Shown here: one piece after another, positions 1 to 5,792 of the stretch
How the letters are laid out: the number at the start of each line of letters is the position of its first letter
How positions within the stretch are numbered: position 1 is the first letter of the stretch
Source: JANQRV01 sp964533785
GTDB lineage: Bacteria > Bacteroidota > Bacteroidia > Chitinophagales > Saprospiraceae
Reading direction: 5' to 3'
DNA length: 6,790 bases
Assembly (NCBI GenBank): GCA_964533785.1
Contig: CAZHNG010000355.1
Span: 1 to 6,790, forward strand
The notes under the pieces: model-generated
What the model was told of the DNA's origin: nothing
The model's input: only the letters and a program-made list of their open reading frames with translations
The model's database searches: none
Program-made: the position numbers and the translations under genes

Positions 1-1
1 C

Positions 2-184
2 TTAATAAATGAAAAGCAAGCAGCCGAGTATCTGGGACTCACACCCCGAGCCCTTCAAAAATGGAGAATGCAAGGACGAGGACCTCAATTTATCAAATTA
101 TCTTCAAGAATTATTCGATACAGATTGCAGGATATCGATAAATGGGTAGAGGAAAACATCCGGCACTCCACTTATGAAGGATAG
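2..184 (+). CDS. Excisionase/AlpA-family helix-turn-helix DNA-binding protein, 5' partial
   Basis: The open frame enters from the left edge and ends at TAG 182-184, giving 60 visible residues. They read LINEKQAAEYLGLTPRALQK, then W-R-M-Q-G-R-G-P-Q-F and a C-terminal RYRLQDIDKWVEEN. This is the usual pattern of the HTH_17/excisionase (winged HTH, MerR-like) family: a first helix with A-A-E-Y-L-G-L, a recognition helix with T-P-R-A-L-Q-K-W, a GRGP turn, and a wing ending in YR..D.D.W. Family members are about 60-75 aa, so only a few N-terminal residues should be missing. Such proteins act as excisionases or small transcription regulators in phages, plasmids and integrative elements. It lies 13 nt upstream of a strong Shine-Dalgarno and may share a transcript with what follows. 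Whether it is a recombination directionality factor or a regulator cannot be decided; no integrase is visible. Confidence 0.85.
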   Translation, partial: LINEKQAAEYLGLTPRALQKWRMQGRGPQFIKLSSRIIRYRLQDIDKWVEENIRHSTYEG

Positions 185-196
185 CAAAGGAGTATT

Positions 197-210
197 AGAA
201 AGGAGGTGAT
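197..210 (+). promoter_or_regulatory. Exceptionally strong Shine-Dalgarno (14-nt anti-SD complement)
   Basis: AGAAAGGAGGTGAT matches, without a gap, the complement of the 3' end of Bacillus-type 16S rRNA. The GGAGG core (202-206) lies 8 nt before ATG 215, which is ideal spacing. It nevertheless serves only a three-codon reading frame ending in tandem stops (TGA 224, TAA 227), so it is either the remnant of a lost gene or a functional leader or ribosome-binding element. Confidence 0.7.
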
Positions 211-226
211 GATCATGGAAACTTGA
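206..226 (+). other. Minimal ORF: GTG-ATG-ATC-ATG-GAA-ACT-TGA (leader peptide or gene remnant)
   Basis: ATG 215 is followed by GAA, ACT, then TGA and at once TAA. Starting from GTG 206 in the same frame would give only six codons (M-M-I-M-E-T). The ribosome binding site is the strongest in the window, so ribosomes should initiate here and terminate almost immediately. None of the three downstream frames resumes an obviously protein-like sequence, so a single recent frameshift does not explain it. It may be a leader mini-ORF controlling the parB-like gene or the scar of a deleted small gene. The sequence is plain; the role is unknown. Confidence 0.4.
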
Positions 227-353
227 TAACACAAAAAAGTGAAATTTCGCCATGTATTTTGTGAACGAATCCCTCTATGAACCAAAACAGATAATTGTAA
301 ACCAATTAAATTATTATAGTTACGAATTTTTCAACTTGAAAGCAGGTGATCCA

Positions 354-437
354 ATGTATTCGAATCATTATACCTTTCAAAGTTGGAGTAAAACTAATAA
401 ACAAGGTGGTTTCGATGATACCATTAGAAATTATTAA
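354..437 (+). CDS. Possible 27-aa upstream overlapping ORF
   Basis: The frame starts at ATG 354 and stops at TAA 435-437, encoding M-Y-S-N-H-Y-T-F-Q-S-W and on to D-D-T-I-R-N-Y. Upstream, AGGTGATCC (344-352) is complementary to the anti-SD tail, though GTGATCC lies rather close to the start. The ORF could be read as long as from ATG 252 (61 aa), but that start has no good Shine-Dalgarno and a stop sits just before it at 240-242. Its end overlaps the first 23 nt of the parB-like gene (ATG 415), an arrangement compatible with translational coupling. I recognise no family, and it may be non-coding leader. Confidence 0.25.
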   Translation: MYSNHYTFQSWSKTNKQGGFDDTIRNY

Positions 438-1653
438 TAAAGAAAAGCAAGATTCAACTAATATCAATAGGAATAGGCTCAAAGAACAGACCAATGGTTC
501 GCAGGCATCAGATCAAGTCTCCCCGGGAGACTTGATCCCTGAATCCAAAGATGGCGGTAACAAGCCGGTCGAAGAGAATGTTGAATTCGAAAGCAGAAGT
601 TACAAATATTTACCGGTAAGTTTGATCCAACGAATTAAAGAAATATCAGATTTTGAAAGCACAGGATGTGGGAATCGTCCCAGAGTTTTGAAAACAGGTG
701 AAGAATACTTTGAAATCGACAACTATGGATTAGTAGAAAAAGCAATCCAAGAAGGTATTTCAGAAATATATTGTGAGGTTGTTGAAAGTCAGATAAATAA
801 CGACTTTCACCGACATATTCTGAAGGTCGCAAGTCGTATTCGGACACCTGACGGAAAAGCATCCTATCCTGAACAAGTTAGAGCTGTCAGACAACTTTAC
901 AATCTAATTCAAAACAAGAATTCAGATTGTATACAATACGAACATGGAGGAATACGAGAAAAAGAGGTTTCACAGAAAAAAAACCAAAAAGACAAGGACA
1001 TTCGGAGCATACTTTCTGAGTCGCTAAATCTCAATCGAAACACAATTTCAAAAATGTTGAATCATAGTGAAAACCTAACGGACAATACACTTCACGAATT
1101 CATAGTAATGGGTGTAACCAAAAAGGAATTTGAAAAAATCCAGAATAAAAAGAAGGATAAAACTCTGGAAATGGACTCCAATGGTTACAACCAAGATGAA
1201 ATTGAGGAGGCAATATCAAAATTTGTCAGAGAAAACATTAGAGACTCTAAAAAAGAATGTGTGGCAACTGAAGAGAATGAAGCAACAAAACAAGATGGGA
1301 CAATAAACACTTGCGAGAATCAATCGCCAGAAAAAACTGAAGACAAGCCCAACAAAGAAGGAGGTGATACGCCAAAACAAGAGGATCAAGAAGTCAAACA
1401 TGCGGAATACAGCAAACAACCTGAGACAAACCATTGTAAAAAGGAACTGTTTCAACAAACAGATGAAGAAAAAGAAATTGCACGTTCAACGCAAATCTGT
1501 CATATACAAGAAGAGTTGCGTCGTCTTGCATCAGAACTGCATGAGTTGGCAAATAAATCATTTGAAGATCAGGAACTATTTTTAGAACAATTGAATAAAT
1601 CCATGGAAAAAATTGGATCAATTGTTCAAATAGTTAAAGAGATAAATGGATAA
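415..1653 (+). CDS. ParB-like DNA-binding protein (divergent box II, C-terminal coiled coil)
   Basis: This is a 412-aa protein. I chose ATG 415 because AAGGTGGT lies 5 nt before it; an in-frame GTG at 346 would add 23 residues that look non-native. A ParB-type fold is suggested from about residue 63: KYLPVSLI, then TGEEYFEIDNYGLVEKAIQE (about 94-113) spaced like ParB box II, then RIRTPDGKASYPEQVRAVRQ, resembling the following helical segment. A helix-turn-helix follows at about 196-220 (R-S-I-L-S-E-S-L-N-L-N-R-N-T-I-S-K-M-L). Residues about 270-350 are a charged, low-complexity linker and about 350-405 look like a coiled coil, probably for dimerisation. The hallmark G-E-R-R of box II appears as N-Y-G-L, so CTP binding as in canonical ParB is doubtful. 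Its own coding DNA contains a 27-bp palindrome (511-537), a candidate binding site. The likely role is segregation or regulation on a mobile replicon; no ParA gene is in the window. Confidence 0.65.
   Translation: MIPLEIINKEKQDSTNINRNRLKEQTNGSQASDQVSPGDLIPESKDGGNKPVEENVEFESRSYKYLPVSLIQRIKEISDFESTGCGNRPRVLKTGEEYFEIDNYGLVEKAIQEGISEIYCEVVESQINNDFHRHILKVASRIRTPDGKASYPEQVRAVRQLYNLIQNKNSDCIQYEHGGIREKEVSQKKNQKDKDIRSILSESLNLNRNTISKMLNHSENLTDNTLHEFIVMGVTKKEFEKIQNKKKDKTLEMDSNGYNQDEIEEAISKFVRENIRDSKKECVATEENEATKQDGTINTCENQSPEKTEDKPNKEGGDTPKQEDQEVKHAEYSKQPETNHCKKELFQQTDEEKEIARSTQICHIQEELRRLASELHELANKSFEDQELFLEQLNKSMEKIGSIVQIVKEING
511..537 (+). repeat. Palindrome inside parB-like gene (candidate parS/operator, site 1)
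   Basis: Two perfect 12-bp arms, GATCAAGTCTCC and GGAGACTTGATC, flank the centre CCG. Apart from one extra C in the centre, it is the same sequence as the perfect palindrome at 6569-6590. Its placement within the gene of its likely binding protein recalls chromosomal parS sites near parB. In protein terms it encodes part of Q-V-S-P-G-D-L-I-P in a low-constraint N-terminal tail. Confidence 0.7.
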
Positions 1654-1660
1654 CTGAAAC

Positions 1661-1706
1661 AGGAGTAACCACTTTCCATTCGTGGTTACTCCTTTCAAAG
1701 TTTTTT
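1661..1706 (+). terminator. Rho-independent-type terminator after parB-like gene
   Basis: AGGAGTAACCAC (1661-1672) pairs perfectly with GTGGTTACTCCT (1682-1693) around a 9-nt loop, starting 7 nt after the stop codon. A run of six T (1701-1706) follows, displaced about 7 nt from the stem, with earlier T's at 1693-1695. The stem is convincing; the offset U-tract makes efficiency uncertain. It separates the parB-like unit from the DUF5131 gene. Confidence 0.7.
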
Positions 1707-1751
1707 AAGACTTCACAGATTACAAATTTATAGGAAAGGAATATATCAAAT

Positions 1752-1768
1752 GAACAATCCTATTGTTC
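1752..1768 (+). repeat. Short inverted repeat upstream of DUF5131 gene (possible operator)
   Basis: GAACAAT and ATTGTTC form perfect 7-bp arms around CCT, 36 nt before ATG 1805 and inside its probable leader. It could be a repressor operator or a small leader hairpin. It superficially resembles a GAAC...GTTC LexA box, but the spacing between half-sites is 9 nt, not the 4 nt of Bacillus LexA sites. Confidence 0.4.
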
Positions 1769-1804
1769 TAAACAAAAATTCGATTTTTCAAAGGAGTACT
1801 CATC

Positions 1805-2512
1805 ATGAGCAACACCTCAATAGAATGGACAAAAAAAGTCTGGAATCCAACAACTGGCTGTACAAAAATCAGTGCTGGCTGTAAATATTGTTATGCTGAA
1901 CGATATGCAATTCGTCATCAAAATAATCCAAATATAGATAGATATAAAAACGGATTTAAGTTAACAACTCATACGAACGTATTAAATGATCCATACAACT
2001 GGAAAAAACCTAGTGAAATTTTTGTAAATTCAATGAGTGATTTATTCCATGAAGATGTTGATCTTTCATTTATCAAAGAAGTGTTTCATGTCATGAATAA
2101 TACACCAAGACATAAGTATAAAGTATTGACCAAACGATCTGACAGATTACTCAAATGTGATCCCCATTTACCGTGGTCTGAGAATGTTTTAATGGGTGTT
2201 ACAGTCGAAGATAACGAGCATATGTATCGTATTGATGATTTAAGAAAAACTAGTGCACATCTCAAATTTCTATCCATTGAGCCACTTCTTGAACCCTTAG
2301 ATGATCTGGATCTATCTGGTATAGATTGGGTGATTGTAGGTGGGGAATCTGGTCCTCAATATCGAAGAGTTCATTCAGAATGGGTACGTGACATCCGCGA
2401 TAAATGTGACGAGTTGAAAATTCCATTTTTTTTCAAACAATGGGGCGGGAAAAGTCCAAAAAAATATGGGCATTTATTGGATGGTAAAGTTTATCAACAA
2501 AAGCCATATTAA
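1805..2512 (+). CDS. DUF5131 (phage Gp37/Gp68) family three-cysteine protein
   Basis: This 235-aa protein is of normal family length. AAAGGAG (1790-1796) lies 8 nt before ATG 1805. The family signature is clear: N-terminal S-I-E-W-T-K-K-V-W-N-P-T-T-G-C, then cysteines C19-X6-C26-X2-C29 (G-C-T-K-I-S-A-G-C-K-Y-C-Y-A-E-R), E-I-F-V-N-S-M-S-D-L-F-H near residue 70, V-L-T-K-R-S near 108, and C-terminal VIVGGESGP, H-S-E-W-V-R-D-I-R and F-F-F-K-Q-W-G-G. The three cysteines and barrel-like strand pattern suggest a metal or Fe-S cluster enzyme related to radical-SAM proteins, but the cysteine spacing is not the canonical CX3CX2C and the reaction is unknown. In many phages and elements the family is paired with TcmP (three-Cys-motif partner); no such partner is visible here. 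It stands as a single gene between two hairpins and looks more AT-rich by eye than the downstream operon, consistent with a separately acquired cargo gene. Confidence 0.88.
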   Translation: MSNTSIEWTKKVWNPTTGCTKISAGCKYCYAERYAIRHQNNPNIDRYKNGFKLTTHTNVLNDPYNWKKPSEIFVNSMSDLFHEDVDLSFIKEVFHVMNNTPRHKYKVLTKRSDRLLKCDPHLPWSENVLMGVTVEDNEHMYRIDDLRKTSAHLKFLSIEPLLEPLDDLDLSGIDWVIVGGESGPQYRRVHSEWVRDIRDKCDELKIPFFFKQWGGKSPKKYGHLLDGKVYQQKPY

Positions 2513-2533
2513 GATTCAAGTAACATAACCATT

Positions 2534-2572
2534 ATATCTAATCCCCCGGCGAGTCGCTGGGGGATTAGATAT
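2534..2572 (+). terminator. Long perfect hairpin after DUF5131 gene
   Basis: ATATCTAATCCCCC (2534-2547) pairs with GGGGGATTAGATAT (2559-2572) without a mismatch. The 11-nt apex can extend the stem by a G-T wobble and GCG/CGC around an AGT loop. It begins 22 nt after the stop codon. The following T-rich tract (2578-2586) is broken, so termination is likely but the very strong stem may also act in replication (cruciform or single-strand structure). Confidence 0.6.
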
Positions 2573-2584
2573 CGATCTTTACTT

Positions 2585-2615
2585 TTGAAAAAAATAATTA
2601 ATAACAAATTATAAG
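2585..2615 (+). promoter_or_regulatory. Candidate promoter of the replication operon
   Basis: TTGAAA (2585-2590) and TATAAG (2610-2615) are 19 nt apart, each close to the sigma-A consensus, with a very AT-rich spacer. The spacing is longer than ideal. A GAGA-AGTA-TCTC inverted repeat (2615-2626) overlaps the expected transcription start and could be an operator for the RHH protein encoded immediately downstream (inference). Confidence 0.35.
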
Positions 2616-2655
2616 AGAAGTATCTCAAAACAGAATCCGAATATGGAGGAAATTC

Positions 2656-2856
2656 ATGCTTAAGAAGAAATACACGAAATACCTGACCGTTGCCCTCGAA
2701 CCGGAGACCTACCAAGCCATTCGAGCCATCAGTGACGAACGCTCCGAATCGATGGGGAACATAACACGAGAATTGTTAACCGAAGGAATAGAAAGGAGGG
2801 TACAAACCAGACCATCCATTTGCGAAGAGGAAAATTATGAATTTAGGATTCAGTGA
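2656..2856 (+). CDS. Small ribbon-helix-helix (Arc/CopG-like) DNA-binding protein
   Basis: This 66-aa protein starts at ATG 2656, 6 nt after GGAGG (2645-2649). Residues about 6-14 (Y-T-K-Y-L-T-V-A-L) look like the antiparallel beta strand of an RHH fold. Helix 1 would be E-P-E-T-Y-Q-A-I-R-A-I-S-D-E-R, and helix 2 M-G-N-I-T-R-E-L-L-T-E-G-I-E-R-R follows the S-x-S turn. RHH dimers bind short operators or repeats and commonly repress their own operon or control plasmid copy number or partition. It is first in the operon and its end overlaps the Toprim gene by 20 nt, so it probably autoregulates the replication genes (inference). The last 15 or so residues lie outside the fold and partly serve as the ribosome binding region of the next gene. 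No toxin gene accompanies it, so an antitoxin role is less likely. Confidence 0.7.
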   Translation: MLKKKYTKYLTVALEPETYQAIRAISDERSESMGNITRELLTEGIERRVQTRPSICEEENYEFRIQ

Positions 2857-3751
2857 AGTAACCCGTTACAGCCCATGCCCAATCTGTGGAAGACCCGATT
2901 GGTGCTCGGTTAGTAGTGATGGCAATGTCATTTGTTGCAGACGGGAATATGGTGGAATCGAAAGACTGGATATCAGCGGAACTCCCTATTTTCTCTATTT
3001 TGAAGACGGGTGGGACAGTAGTTCTACCCGTTTTCGCTATCCGGAGACCAAAGAGATTGCAAAGGCAGACCCGAATACACTCCACGACGTTTATACCCTG
3101 TTGCTAAACAATTTCTCTCTCTTGTCCAAGCACAAAGACAATCTTTTGCAACGTGGGCTACCCGAAGACGAAATCATACGACGCGGCTATGGATCGTTGC
3201 CTGAAAAGAAACGATGGAAAAAAGTTCAGGCGATCATTCAAAAATTCGGAGAGACTGTATGTGCCTCAGTACCCGGTTTGATTGTTCAAGATGGAGAATA
3301 TGGTCGATATTGGACCGTATCGGGTATGCCTGGAATATTGATTCCAGTTCGGGATCTTCAAGGTCGAATTCTCGCTATGAAAGTACGCTTGGATCAAGAA
3401 GACGATAGCGGTAAATACAGATATCTATCCAGCAAGAGTAAAGGAGGTCCAGGACCTGGATCTCATGTTCATGTACCCCTGAACCATGGAATTCAAGTGG
3501 ATACAGTTCGCATTACCGAAGGTGAGTTGAAAGCCGATATCGCCACCAGACTGGATCAAACGCTAACCCTTTCCATACCCGGCGTAAGTATGTGGCGTAT
3601 GGCATTCCCAATCTTGAAACAGATAAATCCCAAAATAGTAATCATCGCATTTGATGAAGATTCAAAAACAAATATCACAGTAGCAAAGAATTTAGAAAAT
3701 TTCGCAAGAGCAATAAGAGGTCATAACTATGAACTACGAATTGAAGAGTAA
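2837..3751 (+). CDS. Zinc-finger + Toprim (DUF3854-like) primase-type protein
   Basis: This 304-aa protein starts at ATG 2837, 6 nt after AAGAGG. Near the N-terminus C14-P-I-C17 ... W-C23 ... C33-C34-R-R forms a zinc-ribbon like those of phage primases. A middle segment (about 155-200) reads PGILIPVRDLQGRILAMKVR, typical of Toprim primase-like proteins that precede the catalytic core. The Toprim motifs are V-R-I-T-E228-G-E-L-K232-A-D, then L-S-I-P-G-V-S, then VIIAFDED with D273 and D275, matching the E / DxD metal-binding pattern. The family acts in phage and plasmid DNA replication, probably as primase or primase accessory. No separate bacterial DnaG-type catalytic lobe or helicase is attached; those functions would come from the next gene, whose start overlaps this one by 23 nt, implying translational coupling and joint assembly. 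Confidence 0.78.
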   Translation: MNLGFSEVTRYSPCPICGRPDWCSVSSDGNVICCRREYGGIERLDISGTPYFLYFEDGWDSSSTRFRYPETKEIAKADPNTLHDVYTLLLNNFSLLSKHKDNLLQRGLPEDEIIRRGYGSLPEKKRWKKVQAIIQKFGETVCASVPGLIVQDGEYGRYWTVSGMPGILIPVRDLQGRILAMKVRLDQEDDSGKYRYLSSKSKGGPGPGSHVHVPLNHGIQVDTVRITEGELKADIATRLDQTLTLSIPGVSMWRMAFPILKQINPKIVIIAFDEDSKTNITVAKNLENFARAIRGHNYELRIEE

Positions 3752-5618
3752 TGAACTGAAAGGAATCGATGATAAATTGGTGGCTGGGGTAGAACCAGCC
3801 ACTTATAAAAACGATGAAGCCATGAAAAAAATAGAAGAATACAAACAGCAAGCAGAAAAATGCCAATCGCAAAACATATGGAACAGAATTCTGGAAAATC
3901 TGTCTCTGGACGACATATATGGCGACCTACTCACCGGCAAGCAAACAGATGATGGTTGGCTGGAATGTCGTGATCCATTTGCAACTGGTGATTCGGCAAA
4001 AACCATGGCACGAGTGGCGGACGGAACCGGTGAATTTGAAAAAGGTACCTTTCACTCATTTTCCACCAAGACAACGATTTCCATTGTAGAATTTCTGATC
4101 AGAATGGACAAAGCAACCGATACACAGGATGCTCGTGAACTGTTAGCCGACATTGCCAATGTACGAATGCCCAAAACCGAAGAACCGGATGATGAAAACC
4201 GTATCATTGATGAACTCAATCAAGAATACGCTGTTCTACAAATTGGAAATATGGTACGAATTCTTCGTGAGCATCAATGGGGTGGAAAAACCTTCATCAG
4301 TTATTTAAAGAAAAGTGATTTTGATTTGTTGTTATCCAATCGTAAATTTGTCCTGAACGATGGTAAGAAGAATAAAGAAGAATCTTGGTCAAAAATTTGG
4401 TTGCAACATAAAGATCGCCGTCAATATTCAGGTGTAGAATTTGAGCCCAATGGAGGCAACCCACAATTCTATAATTTGTGGCGTGGACTCGCTGTGACGC
4501 CGAAACAAGGAAACTGCGATTTGTATCTGGAGCATTTGCGAGAGAATATCTGTTGCGGCAACGAGGAGCACTATAACTATGTGATCGCTTGGATAGCTCA
4601 TGCTGTACAAAAGCCTGAAGAAAGACCTGAAACAGCAATTGTTCTTCGTGGTAAACAAGGCACAGGAAAAGGGGTGTTTGTCAATAAATTTGGCGAACTC
4701 TTTGGAGAACACTACTTGCAGATCAGCCAATCCCGCCACCTTGTGGGCAATTTCAACTCTCACTTGCAAAATCGCATTGTGTTGTTTGCCGATGAAGCGT
4801 TCTGGGCGGGTGATAAAAAGAGTGAAGGTGTGCTCAAGGCGCTCATTACGGAACCGTATTTAGCCATCGAACAAAAGAACGTCGATGTGATTCGGATTGC
4901 GAATCGAATTCGCCTGATCATGGCATCCAACGAAAACTGGGTGGTCCCTGCCAGTGTAGATGACCGGCGGTTTATGGTACTGAATGTGAGTGATCAGCAT
5001 CAGAAAGATATTGCATACTTCAAGAAAATCAACGATCAGATGAAAAACGGTGGACAGAAAGCGCTTCTGCATTTTCTAATGAACTATGATTTAAGCAATG
5101 TTGATCTCCGTCAGATTCCTCAAACTGAAGCATTATTGGAACAAAAAATGCAATCACTCGATCCGATTTATCAATTTTGGTATGAGTGCCTTCAAGATGG
5201 TTATATCGGTATGGCAACGAATGATTGGATGCAGGAAGTTGCGGTCGATTCTGTTTATTGTGAATATCGTGAATTCGTCAAAAATTTGGGTGGAACCCGA
5301 TCCAAATCCAAAAGTGTCTTTGGACAAGAACTTCGAAAAGTGTGTCCACAAGTTGATACGACAAGGACAAAGGCAAACGGAATCAGAATCAACAAATACA
5401 TATTCCCTTCACTCCATGAATGTCGAAGAGCATTTGAAAATTATGTTGGCATGGAAATTAAATGGATTCCTATAAATCAACCATACAATGATATTTTGGA
5501 TCATGAACTGGATTGCAAGGAAGATGGAGTTCATATTTGTTCCGATTTCGGTGATCAGAATTTCTCTGATGCAGAACAGAAGGATGATGAATCCAATAGT
5601 TGGGATGACCTATACTAG
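3729..5618 (+). CDS. DUF5906-type primase-helicase (SF3-like ATPase)
   Basis: This 629-aa protein starts at ATG 3729, 8 nt after AAGAGG. Around residues 77-125 it shows G-W-L-E-C80-R-D-P-F ... S-A-K-T-M-A-R-V-A-D-G-T-G ... G-T-F-H-S-F-S ... S-I-V-E-F-L, the layout of a CHC2 zinc finger whose cysteines are mostly gone. The ATPase core has Walker A GKQGTGKG (308-315), Walker B IVLFADEA with D355/E356, a sensor/motif C LIMASNENW with N401, and an arginine-finger-like V-D-D-R-R (410-414). This is the DUF5906/D5-like SF3 helicase pattern of phages and plasmids, which melts origin DNA and drives the fork, often with primase activity from its partner. The C-terminus ends in an acidic tail that could contact other replication proteins. 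It is the last gene of the operon, directly before the repeat-rich origin-like DNA. The helicase role is well supported; intrinsic priming activity is uncertain. Confidence 0.87.
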   Translation: MNYELKSNELKGIDDKLVAGVEPATYKNDEAMKKIEEYKQQAEKCQSQNIWNRILENLSLDDIYGDLLTGKQTDDGWLECRDPFATGDSAKTMARVADGTGEFEKGTFHSFSTKTTISIVEFLIRMDKATDTQDARELLADIANVRMPKTEEPDDENRIIDELNQEYAVLQIGNMVRILREHQWGGKTFISYLKKSDFDLLLSNRKFVLNDGKKNKEESWSKIWLQHKDRRQYSGVEFEPNGGNPQFYNLWRGLAVTPKQGNCDLYLEHLRENICCGNEEHYNYVIAWIAHAVQKPEERPETAIVLRGKQGTGKGVFVNKFGELFGEHYLQISQSRHLVGNFNSHLQNRIVLFADEAFWAGDKKSEGVLKALITEPYLAIEQKNVDVIRIANRIRLIMASNENWVVPASVDDRRFMVLNVSDQHQKDIAYFKKINDQMKNGGQKALLHFLMNYDLSNVDLRQIPQTEALLEQKMQSLDPIYQFWYECLQDGYIGMATNDWMQEVAVDSVYCEYREFVKNLGGTRSKSKSVFGQELRKVCPQVDTTRTKANGIRINKYIFPSLHECRRAFENYVGMEIKWIPINQPYNDILDHELDCKEDGVHICSDFGDQNFSDAEQKDDESNSWDDLY

Positions 5619-5638
5619 AAATTGCGATTTTAAGAAAT

Positions 5639-5679
5639 GTGCCATAGCGGGTCATAGGCATTTTGATCTGCTATGGCAC
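5639..5679 (+). repeat. Inverted repeat GTGCCATAG ... CTATGGCAC enclosing a GGGTCATAGG copy
   Basis: GTGCCATAG (5639-5647) and CTATGGCAC (5671-5679) are perfect 9-bp inverted arms with a 23-nt loop. The loop contains one outlying GGGTCATAGG (5649-5658). There is no T-tract behind it, so it is a poor terminator. The same GTGCCAT word recurs as a compact palindrome at 5862-5875, beyond the other end of the array. Confidence 0.6.
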
Positions 5680-5703
5680 CATAAGTTCAATAAAATCAAT
5701 ACC

Positions 5704-5730
5704 GGGTCATAAGGGTCATAGGGGTCATAG
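5704..5730 (+). repeat. Three tandem 9-bp iterons, GGGTCATAR (left array)
   Basis: Three back-to-back 9-mers: GGGTCATAA, GGGTCATAG, GGGTCATAG. They start at 5704, 5713 and 5722 with no spacer. Tandem short repeats next to a helicase gene are typical binding sites for replication initiation or copy-control proteins. They face an inverted set at 5793-5819. Confidence 0.8.
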
Positions 5731-5792
5731 CAAAATTGAAAAGAAAAAAATTTTTTATCTTCCAATTTTTCTTAAAAAAAGTTGAAAAATCC

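Noticed and set aside
246..345. Coding extension of the 27-aa ORF back to ATG 252
   Set aside because: There is no Shine-Dalgarno before ATG 252, an in-frame stop lies just upstream, and the added residues resemble no family.
1752..1768. LexA/SOS box
   Set aside because: GAAC and GTTC half-sites are present, but separated by 9 nt instead of the 4 nt of Bacillus-type LexA boxes.
1750..1884. 44-codon ORF starting at ATG 1750 after an AAAGGA-like site
   Set aside because: It runs out of frame through the start of the well-supported DUF5131 gene, shows no recognisable protein character, and the AAAGGAG nearer to ATG 1805 serves the real gene.
4297..4769. Two overlapping 113-aa open frames on the minus strand
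   Set aside because: They lie wholly antisense to the ATPase core of the helicase, including Walker A, lack ribosome binding sites, and their translations look like chance sequence.
5098..5475. 125-aa plus-strand open frame
   Set aside because: It is an out-of-frame shadow of the helicase C-terminal region, with no ribosome binding site and a biased residue composition.
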